DNA of 64,000 bases. Origin: Erodium maritimum. Its lineage: Eukaryota > Streptophyta > Magnoliopsida > Geraniales > Geraniaceae. Below are positions 1 to 11,686 of the stretch, one piece after another. The DNA lies in assembly GCA_963921825.1 (NCBI GenBank), contig OY997592.1:26019730-26083729 (forward strand), read 5' to 3'. Every line of letters starts with the position of its first letter. Position 1 is the first letter of the stretch. Position numbers and translations under genes: made by a program. The notes under the pieces are model-generated. The model was not told where the DNA came from. It ran no database searches and worked only from the letters and a program-made list of their open reading frames with translations.

Positions 1-130
1 AATTCCTCATTTCGCTTTCTAACCTCGGCCTTTTTCTTCTTCTCCCGGTCCTTTCCTCGTCTAGAGAATCGGACTTAGAATCAGTTGAATGAGAATGGGA
101 CTCTTGCCCAACCGCTGGTGGAGCAAGGTA

Positions 131-198
131 GCACGAGTACCAGTGTAGAAGAACGAGCACGATAGCACGAGTACCAGTGAAGAAGAACGAGCACGGCC
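131..198. repeat. two-copy 34-bp tandem repeat
   Basis: A unit beginning GCACGAGTACCAGTG occurs at 131 and again at 165, with one short difference in the middle. It lies inside the presumed body of the CACTA element that runs off the left edge. No function is apparent. Confidence 0.6.
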
Positions 199-329
199 AG
201 CAGAGGGCGAGGAAGAGTGGAGGAAGACGAGTTCGTAGAGAGAGAGAGGAGATGGGGCTGTTGTGAGTGACGAGAGACAGTGAAAAAGGCTGAAACCCTA
301 ATATCATTGTTCGGTTTCAACAACAAATA

Positions 330-658
330 AATTTATATTTAGTTGTTGTTGAACATTCAGACATGCCAAACCTTTCTATTGGCCAGTCGTTGTTGAAAGT
401 TTCAATAGCGACTCCATCAAATTTTAGTCGTTGTTAAAAAACTTCAACAGCCACCGAAACTGTTTTGGTGGTTGTTGAAAGTTTCAATAACAACTACATC
501 AAATGTCGGTCGTTGTTGAAAGTTTCAGTAACGAACAAAACTGTTTTGGTCGCTGTTGATGTTTCAACAGCGACCAAACCAGTTTCGGTAGCTGTTGAAA
601 TTTTTAACAGCGACCAACGTTTTTAATTTATTCGTTGATGTGACATTTTGGTGTAGTG
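330..658. mobile_element. right-hand terminus of a CACTA (En/Spm-like) DNA transposon
   Basis: The segment ends in TTTTGGTGTAGTG at 658, the inverse of a CACTA-type terminus (CACTACACCAAAA). The 300 bp before it hold repeated palindromic blocks of the form GTCGYTGTTGAAA...TTTCAAYAGCGAC, for example near 387-413, 425-480, 508-535 and 547-620. Clustered subterminal repeats next to a CACTA end are a hallmark of this superfamily, where they bind the transposase. The other terminus lies outside the window, so length, autonomy and the 3-bp target duplication cannot be checked. Bases 1-330 are probably element interior, but no transposase is recognisable there. Confidence 0.7.
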
Positions 659-1629
659 TTCCTACAATTGTAGCATAAAAAAATTCTCTGCAAAATGGCA
701 GCTGGCCCTAGGCCCCTCTTCTCCTTTACGCTGATATGATCATCTACTTCTCCTCCTCCTCCTCCTCATCTCCTCCTCCACCCCTTGCTCTCTCCACCAC
801 TACGATGGAATGATAGTATTTGGAGATAATTGAAGTTCTATCGGGAACCTCTAGTCACCTCTTGTGCACGGGTGCCGTTTCTGCCTCCTACGTCGATCCC
901 GTCGTTGTCTCTAACACAACTTCCCCAAAGCTGCCACTCCCTACGTCGTAATCTCCAATACCTCTTCTCTCAAAGTCGTCGCTCCGTACACCGCAACGTC
1001 GCCGCCTCCAACACCATCACCACCTCCTCTATCCCCTCTCGCGCCTTAGCTCTAGAGTCCATCTCAGAACGGGCGGGGGCAGAGATCACAGGCGATCTGC
1101 TACCCCACCACCACTTTTGGTTGCCTCACCGTGCCCCCACACCTCCTACCTCGCTCCACGGACCCCCGATTTCATCAGGGGGGCGAGAAAGGCTTCGATA
1201 ATGAGATAGTCCTGATTTCGCACATTAGGGATCTCTACGCGTGTTTTCCTCGCCTCGCGAACCGAATCATGACGATTGGGAGCAATGGATGGCTTCGCAG
1301 GTGTGGCCGACGCTGGAAGGTGATGGTGTCTCCCCAGGTGCATCGACAATAGTAGGTGGAAAATCGACAGCGGTCCTGAGCTGTTGTGGACCACGAACAT
1401 GAGCCCTTGTTGTCCCCAACAACCAGGCAAGGTCTCATATGCAGCCTCGCTAGGCCAAATTAATTGAAGGACGAGCAATGGGGTGTGTGTAAGGATGCAT
1501 ACCTCGCCTTGCCAAGGTCGGTGCAAATCCAACAACATGGTTTCCCCATTTCTTAATGTTTTCCTTAGATGTCCGGCATCCCGTCAAATGCTCTCGATCT
1601 CTTACCACGAGCATTCTCAGGTCGAAACA
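659..1629. other. unassigned C-rich segment without a recognisable gene
   Basis: A CT-rich microsatellite-like run (TCCTCC repeats, about 745-785) is followed by C-rich, codon-like sequence. The open frames here, including 830-1201, have low-complexity Ser/Pro/Arg compositions and match no family I recognise. It could be a decayed 5' UTR or gene fragment, or old transposon sequence. Confidence 0.4.
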
Positions 1630-1634
1630 GAAAA

Positions 1635-4088
1635 TGTCACGTCCCAAATCCGGTATAACCGAACCCGAGACGTGGACGGAATAACAAGACAAAGAAACTT
1701 AAAATAACTAAACAATTAAAACAACATTCAAAATCTACGATTCAAGTATTAAATAAAACTAATAAAAGTGTCCTGTGAGGTTTACACTCAAGTTCGAATA
1801 AAACAAATCTAGAACATGGTGTGTATGTCAGTAGACAACCCAGAACCCGGACTCTCGCTCCCCAGCTCTTCAAGCTTCGAGACATCCTCCTAATCAGACT
1901 CATGATCCATACCTGTAAGAAAAGCAGCAGGGGGTGAGCATTTCGCTCACCGCCATGGATACTCAACTGACCACGGCATACGAGTAAAAATACCAGGAGA
2001 ACCAACATAAATTCAGGGAAAATGGTTATAGCTCACACATGACACCAAACCGCCGGAAGGCTAACTGTCAAACACACCAAACACCTCTACAATCTTTTCA
2101 TGCAAGGAAAGCAAACAACGGAAATTACATCCCCAACAAATCAAGTTGAAACGCACACAACATCACGCAAATATCAACACACACACATCACAGTTTCCGG
2201 TAGCAAACCAGCTAGGCCTGGAGTCGCCCCGCAATACTTTTTCCGACCGTCAATCGGAAAGGCGAGCCGACCTCTTCGCGGAACAAATCGCAACACTTTA
2301 CCGATTGCTAGTGGGAAGGTGGGCCCACCTCATAGCAGAACCACGACACCCTTCGTCGATGGCGAGTCGACAGGCGGGCCATACCTCAACCACCCATCAC
2401 CACATAGATCACCAACACTCAAAAAATTATCACAACACACTATCAATTATCGCATTCAACATATCAAGGCTCTACCAACTATCAAGCCACACGAGTCATT
2501 CAATACACACGCATGTTCAACACTCCAAGCGCACCCTAGACAAACATACAAGCACAACAACGCTAATAGCTACAACACGACAATTGACGGAGTATACCCA
2601 ACCTACGGGCACAACCAGGTACCCTCATGCATTTCTACAAACATGCCAAGTATAATAAACCTAAGGGCACAACCAGGTGCCCACATGAATTTTTACTAGT
2701 AACTTTCCTTAGTCAAACCGATATCCGGCTACTTTTCTCTACCTCGTGATGCCATCCAAAATCCAAACGTAAGCTCCGGAAGCGCACCCGCCTAAAGCTC
2801 CCCTCTTCTGCGATCGGTGGTAAAATCTAAAGTGACGAAACAACACACTTTTTAATACGCAAGACAACTTCTATTTTTATGAAATTAAATCCTAAATGCA
2901 ACCCCGACAAGTACCGATCACTCCCAAACTTCCAAATTACTCGACATTGTCAAAATGGGCCCGGAACGGCCCATTTCGCCCGGCTTGGCGAATCTACTTG
3001 GGCGGGAAAACGTCCCTCGGGGCACCCCATTTTCGTTTCTATCATTCCTAATTAAATTCACGTGTTCCAACGCACTTGGCGGAATCAATTTCCGATGCCC
3101 GAGCGTTCTAATTCCGCAATTAAAGTTTCTAACCACAATTTCCAATTTTTCACGAATCACTTCCATGATTCGTTCCGGGTGTGAATTATCGACTCGGGGG
3201 TCACCCAAGACCACTCGAACACGACAAACCCGAACCCCGGCCAAGTGGGCCCCACGATCACACTTGGGTCGTGAGTGGCCGGATCGAACCGCCACCGTTG
3301 TGGCCGGTCACGGCTCCGAGGCCCTCCCTCCGACCATGGCCGGGCATGCCACACGGTGGACGGAGCTCCGGTGACCGGCCGGAGCTCCGGCGAACTTCCG
3401 GTCGCCGGAAAAATACTTCCTTTTTCCTCCAAAATGTTCCTAACAAGCTCTAGACTCTCATCCACCCATATTTCAACCATTTCTACCAAAACCCACGAAA
3501 TCAAACTTATCAAATGGATAAAAGAAAGAGTGCCTACCGTAGCAAATGTTGAGAGGATCACGAATATGCAAAAATCAAGACGATCCTCCGGTTGGATCGT
3601 CGGGAAATCGCCTCTCTTCTTCTTTTTCTCTTCCCTTGGCTCTCTATCTCTCTCTCTTCTCTAGTGTGGCTGGCCACACATGTCTTATCCCTTTTGTAGA
3701 TCCAAATTTGAATTAAAAGACCCACATGTCCTTCCTTTTTTTGTCTTTTAGCCTTTAAGTTAAGGGTGGTGAGGTCATTTCTCACTCCCTCTCACCTACA
3801 AGGTGACAAGTAGCAAGTGGTCCCAAGACCAACAAAATATCTTGTAGATATTATTATTTTTTGTAGATTTGGCAAAATCATACGTATTGGGCCCTGTTAG
3901 GTCCGTTTTTCGAGAGTCAACTTTTCCCGATTTGGTCACAAAGTTGCCCTAAGTCACCCATAACTCATTTTGGTCGATATCGGGGTCAACTTAGGTCCGA
4001 TATGACTCTCAGTGTCAAGTTTAGGTGGATGTCCATATTTCCCGTTTTCCGCCGGTTTGACCGGCGTTGACCCGGAGCGGTCCTTATA
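1635..4088 (-). mobile_element. solo LTR of a Ty3/gypsy (Tekay/Del-like) retrotransposon
   Basis: The left edge is TGTCACGTCCCAAATCCGG, the inverse of the CCGGATTTGGGGCGTGACA end seen in the other Tekay-like LTRs here. The right edge is GACCGG...GGTCCTTATA, the inverse of a TGTAAGAACCGCC-type start with one change (TTATA for TTACA). The pentamer GAAAA directly flanks both sides (1630-1634 and 4089-4093) as a target-site duplication. A GGTGAGC...GCTCACC block near 1935-1953 is also found in the other LTRs. No primer site, polypurine tract or gag-pol follows, so this is a solo LTR of about 2.45 kb left by LTR-LTR recombination. Open frames inside it (for example 2100-2699) are LTR noise. Confidence 0.85.
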
Positions 4089-4093
4089 GAAAA

Positions 4094-4393
4094 TGATCAT
4101 CGTCCACCACTACTGCACAACTCCCACTATTTGTCCTTGATATAGTTGGGTATTTCGTCACAAGGTAAGCATTCGATACCTACGAGATAGAATCAAGTCT
4201 CGTTATTTTTCTTTTCATTATTTTTATATTGTATAATGTTTGATTTCCATGATTAATAAAATTCCAATAGGTTAAATTAGAACTTCCTACGATTAAAATG
4301 ACATATATTTGATGGTCTCTCCATCCTCTTGAATTTATGTAAAACACAGATAAATAAATAAATTATATAAAAATCCAACCAGTTGGAATTGCA
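4094..4393. other. short AT-rich spacer
   Basis: Sequence between the solo LTR duplication and the start of the next repeat. I see no gene or repeat signature in it. Confidence 0.4.
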
Positions 4394-4858
4394 TATATAT
4401 TTTTTTGTACCCAAATGTTTTGTTCACGAACGATTTGGTACCGTTATGAATTTTTATTCCAATTTGGTACCCAAATGTTTCGTCCACGAACGATTTGGTT
4501 TAATGGGGTTAAAAAACTAATAGACCAAAGTAAAAAGACCATTTTACCCTTTATCATTTTAGTTGACTTTTGACTTAAGTGTATAAAGACTATTTTACCC
4601 TTTTAATATATTTAATTTCATTAATATTTTAATAAATTATTAATTTCTTTATTAATTCTTATTTATTTTAATTTTTAAAATTTTAATAAATTTAATAATT
4701 TCACATATATATAATTATTTTTATATACCATTAATATTGTAATTAAGTATGAAAATAATAGTAATTAATTATTTAAAAATTCATTTATTTTATATAATTA
4801 ATTATTTTTATTTTTATATTGGCTTAATTTATTACATTTTTAATTATATTTTATTCAT

Positions 4859-4863
<5 letters not shown>

Positions 4864-4890
<27 letters not shown>
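4864..4890. repeat. (TA)n microsatellite
   Basis: An uninterrupted alternating AT run within very AT-rich sequence. The surrounding 4560-4930 is almost entirely A and T. Confidence 0.9.
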
Positions 4891-5639
4891 TTCTTTAAAT
4901 TTTTATTTCATAAATTGAAAAATTATGTTTATGTCTTTTGATTTTTTTAATTCTGAAAATACAAAACTCAGATCCACAATTTCATCTGAAAAAAGAACGA
5001 ACGCCATTTGTTCATCTGTTCATCGTATTCAGACCACGATGAACATCATACCATCTTAGATGATTTTAGATGCAATCACAAATGGTTTCAGACTCTAAAA
5101 CACAAGTTTCATGAATCAAACAAATCAAAAATCATAAACGAACATTAATCAAACGATTCAAATTTCAGGCCAAAAATCACAATTTTTAGATGCTCTTCAT
5201 GTTCTTCATGAACTCAGATTTAACCACACATCTACCTTTGAACAAAAGTGGCACACATCGGCATAAATTCAACCACAACTCAAACAAATCGATTCATTTA
5301 GAAACAAACCGATTCAGATCTGATTCTTCACCTTCCTCTTTTATTGATTCACATCGACAAAATAAGATCTGAATTTTCACTTTCCGCTCGTCCAATTAAA
5401 ATCGACAAAATCGTTTTGAGCAATTTCTAGTCCGATTCCTTTTTCCCCCTTCACACAGTTCGTCCCATCTTCTTCACTACTACTGCGTGCTTAATTTGAG
5501 AATCCATACTGCACACACACAAATTTATAAACAATGCAATAACCTTATACATACCAGATTCTCACCAGATACAACCAAATCTATGGCGAACAAGTTTGGC
5601 TGAAACTGAAGAAACTGATGTCGTATTCAATAAAAAAAA

Positions 5640-6808
5640 GGGAAAATTTCAATTTAATACCCTGGCAAACATTTATTTGCAATATAATACCCTAGCTTGT
5701 TTTTTTTGCAATTTAATACCCTAGAAAACATTTATTTTCACTTTCATACCCAACCGTTAACTTTTCATCTAAAATGGATGGAAAGTAGTCATGTGCTTTG
5801 CACATGACCTTGTTTTTTCAAAAAAATACCCAAAACACCCTTCAATCTTTGATTTTTTTAAATATATAAAAACCGATTTAAAAAAAATATTTTTTGAAAT
5901 AAAATATAATTTTTTTGAAATATATCAAAATCTGTTTTTTTTAATATATAAAAAACTGATTTTATTTTTTTTAAAAAAATAATTCTGTTTTTTGAATTAC
6001 ATAAAAATATGATTTTTGAAATATATAAAAATATATTTTTTTAAAATATATAAAAAGTGATTTTTAAAATATATTTTTTTGAAATAAAATCTAATTTTTT
6101 AAAATATATAAAAATATGATTCTTATAATATAAAAAAAACTGATTTTAATTATTTTTTTGAAATAAATCTTCTTTTTTAATTATTTAAAAATATTATTAT
6201 GAAATATATAAAAATTAATTTTTAAATATATAAAAACTGTTTTTTTATAAATATTTTTTTGAAATAAAAACTATTTTTAAAAACATATAAAAATCTTTTT
6301 TTAATATATAAAAAATGATTTTTTTAAATAGTTTTTTGAAATAAATCTGATTTTTATAATTATATAAAAATATGATTTTTGAAATATATAAAAACTGATT
6401 TTTTAAATATTTTTTTGAAATAAAAAATATTTTTAAAAACATATAAAAATCTTTTTTTAATTTATAAAAACTGATTTTTTTAATATGTTTTGAAATAAAT
6501 CTGAGTTGTTTAATTATATAAAAATATGAATTTTGAAATATATGAAAACTGATTTTTTTAAATATTTTTTGAAATAAAATATAGTTTTTTGAAGTATATA
6601 AAAAAATCTGATTTTTTGTGGTAGGTTTTGAAAATATGATTGATCTCAAGGGGTATTTTGGACTTTTCATCCATTTTGGATGGAAAGTTAACGGTTGGGT
6701 ATGAAAGTGAAAATAAATGTTTGTCAGGGTATTAAATTGCAAAAAAAATAAGCTAGGGTATTATATTGCAAATAAATGTTTGCCAGGGTATTAAATTGAA
6801 ATTTTCCC
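5640..6808. mobile_element. MITE with ~148-bp inverted repeats and 9-bp target duplication
   Basis: The termini GGGAAAATTTCAATTTAATA (5640) and its inverse (ending 6808) begin near-perfect inverted repeats at 5640-5787 and 6661-6808. TAAAAAAAA flanks both sides directly (5631-5639 and 6809-6817), giving a 9-bp duplication as expected for Mutator-like elements. The interior (about 5830-6620) is a degenerate array of units built from TATATAAAAA, TGATTTTTT and TTTTTTGAAATAAA. There is no coding potential; AT-rich open frames at 5791-5982 and 6245-6742 are compositional artefacts. Confidence 0.9.
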
Positions 6809-6817
6809 TAAAAAAAA

Positions 6818-7079
6818 TCATATATAACCACGCAAGAAACTGAAACAGAACCCAAGGAGTTTGAAAACGATGGTCAAGGAGGTGAAGTTGAAGATGAAGG
6901 GCGTGAAAATGACAAACAAGTTTGGCTGAAGTAGATGAATGAAATGTATATCAGTAGATGTGGAGGCGTAGATTAGGTTAGAGATAATGATTAGTTTAAC
7001 TTAATACAATTATGTTAGATATTAGTATTTAAGTGTTAACTTAATTATTCCAAGCGCAGAGAGAAAACCTAATTCTCTC
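6818..7079. other. AT-rich spacer inside the larger element
   Basis: No gene recognised. A string near 6918 (ACAAGTTTGGCTGAAG) repeats one at 5589 (ACAAGTTTGGCTGAAA), so the two sides of the MITE contain an old direct duplication. Confidence 0.4.
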
Positions 7080-7985
7080 TACGCGCAGCCCCTCCCCCAC
7101 ATCCAGTGTAGCCATTGAAGCCCCTGCTCTCAAGCTCTCCACTACCTCCAGGTGAGGTTCCATTATACCCTACTTAGGGTTTTCGATTACCGCCGCCGTC
7201 ACTCATGCCCGCCAGCCACGCCGCCGTCCTCCTCATCCTCACTATTTTCCCCACCGGTTCTCTACTGCTCAAGTCTGCTCCTCTTCTCGATTACGATCTG
7301 TCCTTCCTCCCCACCGCTCGCGATTCGATGCATCCTTCAATAACCACCGTGGACCTCCTACCGTCGTTCTCCGGGATACGGGCTCCATGCGCCGTCCTCC
7401 ATCTGCAGCGGCCTCCCGCCCCAGGGCCACCTCTCGCCGGCATGGGTCCGCTCCCTCGATGGATCTGGGATCCGGGAGGAAGGACGGTAGGTCGGGGTCA
7501 GACTCCACGCCACCCGAAGTCGGAACCCTCGATCCCGAACAAACCATTGCGGATCGAATCGTTGCTCCCGTTTCCCGCATTCCTTCGACAGATCCAGGCG
7601 AATCAAGACGAAGAATTGACGATACCATATCGCTCCAATGGCACGGGGCCTAGAAGAACTGGCATCACAAATTTGGTAGTTTGTTCTTTCGATCGTGTGC
7701 TAGTTTTTTATCCTGTTTTAGGTCGAATAAATTGTTGGTTAGAGTTTCTGTTGCTTTTGTTGATTAGGACTTTTTATTTCAAGTCTCGCTGTTTTGAGAC
7801 GTTGGTAAGGAGTTATCTTGAGTTTGTGCCCACGATTTCAAGTGGGCTATTATTATGGGTCCATGAGCGCCGGGCTTGCTACGGTCGGCCCGGACATACA
7901 TCTGGAACCCGGGGCGGTCACGCCTCATTCTGTTTGATTACCTATTGGTATAAATGAAAGTCTTCGGTTACCCGTTTCAAAAAAT
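7080..7985 (+). mobile_element. shortened LINE-like fragment (5' part joined to a 3' end)
   Basis: The first part (about 7080-7670) resembles the C-rich leader and first-ORF start of plant L1 elements. One frame there opens at 7387 and reads a hydrophilic Arg/Asp/Ser-rich protein start. From about 7680 the sequence becomes T-rich, like a LINE 3' UTR, and ends in ...CGGTTACCCGTTTCAAAAAA near 7985. No endonuclease or reverse transcriptase lies between, so this may be an internally deleted copy. I found no convincing target duplication. The 250-residue frame at 7205-7957 crosses the junction and is probably not a gene. Confidence 0.35.
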
Positions 7986-8285
7986 AATTTTATAATTTTG
8001 TTTATATTTATTGTTAAGAAGGTAGAATGATAATTTCCTCTTTCATTTTCATAAGGTTGAATTGGATAAGGACAAAATCGTCATTTCATACTACAGTTGA
8101 CTGCACATGGTGTCACATTACTGATTTGGGGGAATATTCCGTTAGTTTTCTAACGGAATATGCCAATTCCGTCCGTGGACAAATCAAAAGGACACCAAAT
8201 TGATCATTTGAAACATAAGGGTACCAAATCGTTCAGTACCAAATCGTTCGTAGACGAAACATTTGGATACTTAAAAATATATAAC

Positions 8286-8597
8286 CCAAAAAAATATTAA
8301 TATGAAAATTGAATTCAGACCAATTTTTCATACAAATGAATATGATAATCGATAATAAGATTAAAGAGGTCTGCGCGTGCTTCCATTTAATATCTTCCAA
8401 CGTAATTCTATGGTGAATTTATTGATGAATATTGCATGTTTTGCGGGGGATAGATAAGAAATAAGATAAGGTATGCAATTAAAATGGTTTGACGTGGCAG
8501 TGAAATTTCATTTTTGAAGCTTTCTCAATTGAGTTTCATTTTTTGACTTTTTATTTATAATACACTAGCTTACTTGATTAAGTTTTTGGATTAGGGA
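8286..8597. other. unassigned AT-rich spacer
   Basis: Lies between the inverted-repeat element and the LINE target duplication. No gene or repeat signature is seen. Confidence 0.4.
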
Positions 8598-8637
8598 GGC
8601 AATGATTATTTTTTTCTGAGCGAAAGGTGCAGATATT

Positions 8638-9323
8638 TTATTGCAAATCAGAGGTAACGACACAATGGAATGCATCAGGTACTGGATCTGACCAAAGAAG
8701 AACATGCATAGAACGCGCCTCTCTAGCTGGCAAGTGAGAGGTTTTGTTCGCTGTTCTTTTAACAAATTGAAGGGTTGTCCCTTGTTGTTGAGAAAGAAGT
8801 TCCCGGATGTACCGGATAAATGTTCCAATGGGGGAGACTAGGGGATCACCATGCGGGATCATGTTGAGAAGAACCTGGGAGTCAGACCTGATCACAACGT
8901 TGGGCCAAGGAGCGATGAATTCTTCATTGCAGTCGCCATAGCACATGCTTCAACCATAAGAAGAGACCAAGTTCTCGACAGGAGTCCATTTGACGCTAAA
9001 CGAACCGATCCAAGAGAACCCCTCGCGATCACGCCCAATGCAGATTGCTGAGTATCCTGAAATATAGCCATGTCCGCATTAATAGCAACGATACCGGAGG
9101 GCGGGCGGACCCATTTAGCCGGCCAATTCGTTGGGGTGCATCTCGGTTTTGGGGCTGCACCCTTAGCCTCCCTCCAGGCGGTCAGATGTGTTGCTGCAGC
9201 CGACATCACACGAAAGGCCGCTGTGGGCAACCCTCTCCATTTCAGCTCATTCTTGGCCTTCCAGATTTCGTATAAAATGGAGAGAATCTTCGCCGTTTTA
9301 TCATGCGATCTCCCAGCCTCCAC
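8638..9323 (-). pseudogene. LINE ORF2 C-terminal RNase H domain (L1a)
   Basis: Two overlapping frames (8892-9323, then 8638-8946) together read an RNase H of the kind fused to plant L1 ORF2 proteins. Visible landmarks are the first acidic strand GIVAINADMA, the later VIRSDSQVLL strand with its Asp, and the FVKRTANKTSHLPAR stretch near the C-terminus. A change of frame between the two halves shows decay. The enzyme would degrade the RNA strand of the RNA-cDNA hybrid. It is followed by the short 3' UTR and tail. Confidence 0.85.
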
Positions 9324-9386
9324 TCCAGCCCACCAATGCCCAAACGTCCCCCCTTGGCCCTGTGGGGCTTGGTTCCCTAGCTGATT

Positions 9387-9575
9387 TCAACACGTTTTCG
9401 CGAACCCGCACTTGAAGAACAAATGTTCCACTGTCTCCGGTGCTTGACCACAAATGTCACATATAGGAGAAATAGGGACGAATTTACGAATGAGGTTAGT
9501 AGCAACCTGAAGGGTGTTTGTGAGCCCCCACCATGATAATATCAAGACACATGGGGGTGCGGGAATAGACCACAA
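9387..9575 (-). pseudogene. LINE ORF2 zinc-binding segment (zf-RVT type, L1a)
   Basis: The frame reads ICDICGQAPETVEHLFFKC, the C-x2-C...H...C pattern found between reverse transcriptase and RNase H in plant L1 ORF2 proteins. It lies between the reverse transcriptase at 10155-11456 and the RNase H at 8638-9323. Frames at 9496-9965 in the same strand are weaker pieces of the connecting region. Confidence 0.8.
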
Positions 9576-10154
9576 CCCGGACCAGGTGACCGAAACCGCT
9601 TGCTATCTTGCCGCATGACGAGCATAACCCAAAATTGCGTATCCCGTCTTTGTGGTATAGTGACCCGTCTGATCCGCAGCCCAATACCAAGTGTCGCTCC
9701 ACCGAAGGGTTGAGAGTTGGACCTAGAGGATCGCATCACGCTCTTCAGCCGAGAAGACCAATCCCATCTGGGGAGCATCCCAGCAAAGACTCCCTGTCAC
9801 CATGAGCCCCAGAACCCGAGCAACCCTCAACACAGGGTTAGACGAAGTGATCTCCGGGGTAGGCCCTACCAGCCACGGCGTACCTAACACAAGGGTATCC
9901 CGACCATCCCCAATATATATACGAAGTCCACCCCGAAGCAACTCCTGAGCGGATAAGATACTCACCCATGTACCTGCCTCTAGAAAACTGACTTGTGGAA
10001 AGTATCAAGCTTTGAGGACCCGGGCCATCAGGGACCGGGGACGGTGGATCAAGCTCCAAGCCTGTTTCCTAAGGAGGGATTTATTAACATCACAGAGGTG
10101 ACGAAATGCCCCCCCCCGGATTCTGTGTATGAGTTTAGTAGGAATAGTGAAAAC

Positions 10155-11456
10155 CTACATGACATATACATGGATAGAGGTGAGAACAGACCGGATCATG
10201 ACTTCCCGCCCTGCCGGGGATAACATCTTTCCATCCCATGATCTAATTCGCTGTATAATCTTATGTCCCAAATATTCCATGACCACATTCCTGTTTCTCC
10301 CGATCATGTTTGGCACCCCGAGATACATAAAAGCCTCTAAGGTCTCCCTTATTCCGAGAATCTGAGAACAAGTCTGTTTCATAGATAGAGTCGTATTTCT
10401 GCTAAACAAGACTGAACATTTCTCCAGATTCAGGACTTGACCCGAGAGACCACCAAACAGGCCCAGGATATCCTTTACCGTCTGAGCTTCCTCAGGAGTA
10501 GCACGACAGAAAATATAGCAATCGTCGGAAAATAACATGTGTGAGATATCCAGTGCCTCCCTTGCGACCTTAACACCCCCTGCCGACCCTCAAACTGAGC
10601 TTGACGCAGTACATAAGACAAGCCTTCATACAGAGAAGAAAGAGATAAGGGGATAGGGGATCCCACTGCCTCAATCCCCGTGACGGTGTGAGCCTCGGTG
10701 TTTCCCGTCCCCCCAGATGAAACAGTATAGTGGACAGATTTCATGCAACACGTTACCAGGTCGACCCAGTCCGCCGAGAATCCCAGATGAGCCATTATAC
10801 GGAGGAGAAAATCCCACTCCACTCTATTATAGGCTTTACTCATGTCAAGTTTGAGTGCCATAAAACCGACCGGCCCCTGTCGCTTCTGGTGGAGAAAATG
10901 TATGACTTCAAAGGCTATCAGAATATTGTCATGGATACAGTGGCCGGGGATAAACTCCCCTTGCATGGCCGAGATAAACGTGTCCAGCAGGGGCCATAGT
11001 CGATTGGCTAATACCTTCGACAAGATCCAGAAGATAACATTACATAGAGAGATAAGACGTATGTCAGTTACCTTATCCGGGTCCGACTTCTTTGGAAAAC
11101 AAAGATTGTGGTATCATTCAAAGTATGGTCAATGTGCGAGTCGTCAATACTTCTTTGATAAACCGCACCACCTCATCCGCCACGATCGGCCAGTAATGCT
11201 GATAAAATCGAGGGTTCAGACCATCAGGGCCAGGAGATTTATCCGGTCCCATTTGGAACATTGCCAACCGGACATCCGCCGCCTCACACGGGGACATCAA
11301 GGCCTGATTCTGGGTTTGGGTAATGCATGACGGCAGCTTGATGGAGAATCCTTGCAAATTGGGAAGAGACGAAGTAAAAAGAGTAGTAAAATACCCCACA
11401 ATTAGCTGCCGCATACCTATATCCCAAGTAACCGACTCCTTGTTGTCATTCTTCAA
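10155..11456 (-). pseudogene. LINE ORF2 reverse transcriptase (L1a), frameshifted
   Basis: Three frames in order (11118-11456, 10475-11023, 10155-10538) cover the reverse transcriptase. Landmarks are GPDKSPGPDGLNPRFYQHYW, the FIPGHCIHDNILIAFE fingers motif, the palm motif MALKLDMSKAYNRVEW with its first catalytic Asp, and LFSDDCYIF. The last is the usual FADD box with Ala replaced by Ser, both Asp kept. The shifts between frames mean no complete protein can be made from this copy. Confidence 0.92.
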
Positions 11457-11686
11457 GGATAAGATCGTATTAATCTTTCGTCGAAATGAACAAGCTGCCT
11501 GGAAAAACTTAGTGTTCCTATCCCCTTCAGATAACCAGTGTTGCTTCGCCCCCTGATGCTAGAACGCCTCCTATTCTCCCAATGCCCTTTCATATTGTAT
11601 CTGATTCGCCTCCTGGCGATGTACTCCCGGTCTATCTGTTAGACCATTCAATTATGCTATTCTCCTCTGGCACTATTTGATGTGAT

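Larger units (their letters stand above)
4394..8285. mobile_element. probable terminal-inverted-repeat DNA transposon (Mutator-like?), non-autonomous
   Basis: The left end (4394-4445) contains GTACCCAAATGTTTTGTTCACGAACGATTTGG. The right end (about 8236-8285) carries its inverse, with CCAAATCGTTCGTAGACGAAACATTTGGATAC, so inverted repeats of about 45 bp with several mismatches bound a 3.9-kb segment. The left repeat recurs once more just inside, at 4462-4500. The interior is AT-rich, has no transposase I can see, and holds a younger MITE and a LINE-like fragment. I could not identify a clear target duplication, so superfamily and exact ends are uncertain. Confidence 0.45.

Noticed and set aside
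830..1201. 123-residue open frame that might be a host gene
   Set aside because: Low-complexity Ser/Arg/Pro sequence without domains; an opposite-strand frame (1146-1538) covers part of it. No support as a gene.
2100..2699. 199-residue open frame
   Set aside because: It lies entirely in the solo LTR 1635-4088, has a Thr/His/Asn-rich composition from CAC/ACA-rich DNA and matches no family; an overlapping frame at 2146-2655 is equally long.
7205..7957. 250-residue open frame, longest but one in the window
   Set aside because: It crosses from a C-rich LINE-like leader into T-rich 3' UTR-like sequence, changes composition half-way and contains no domain.
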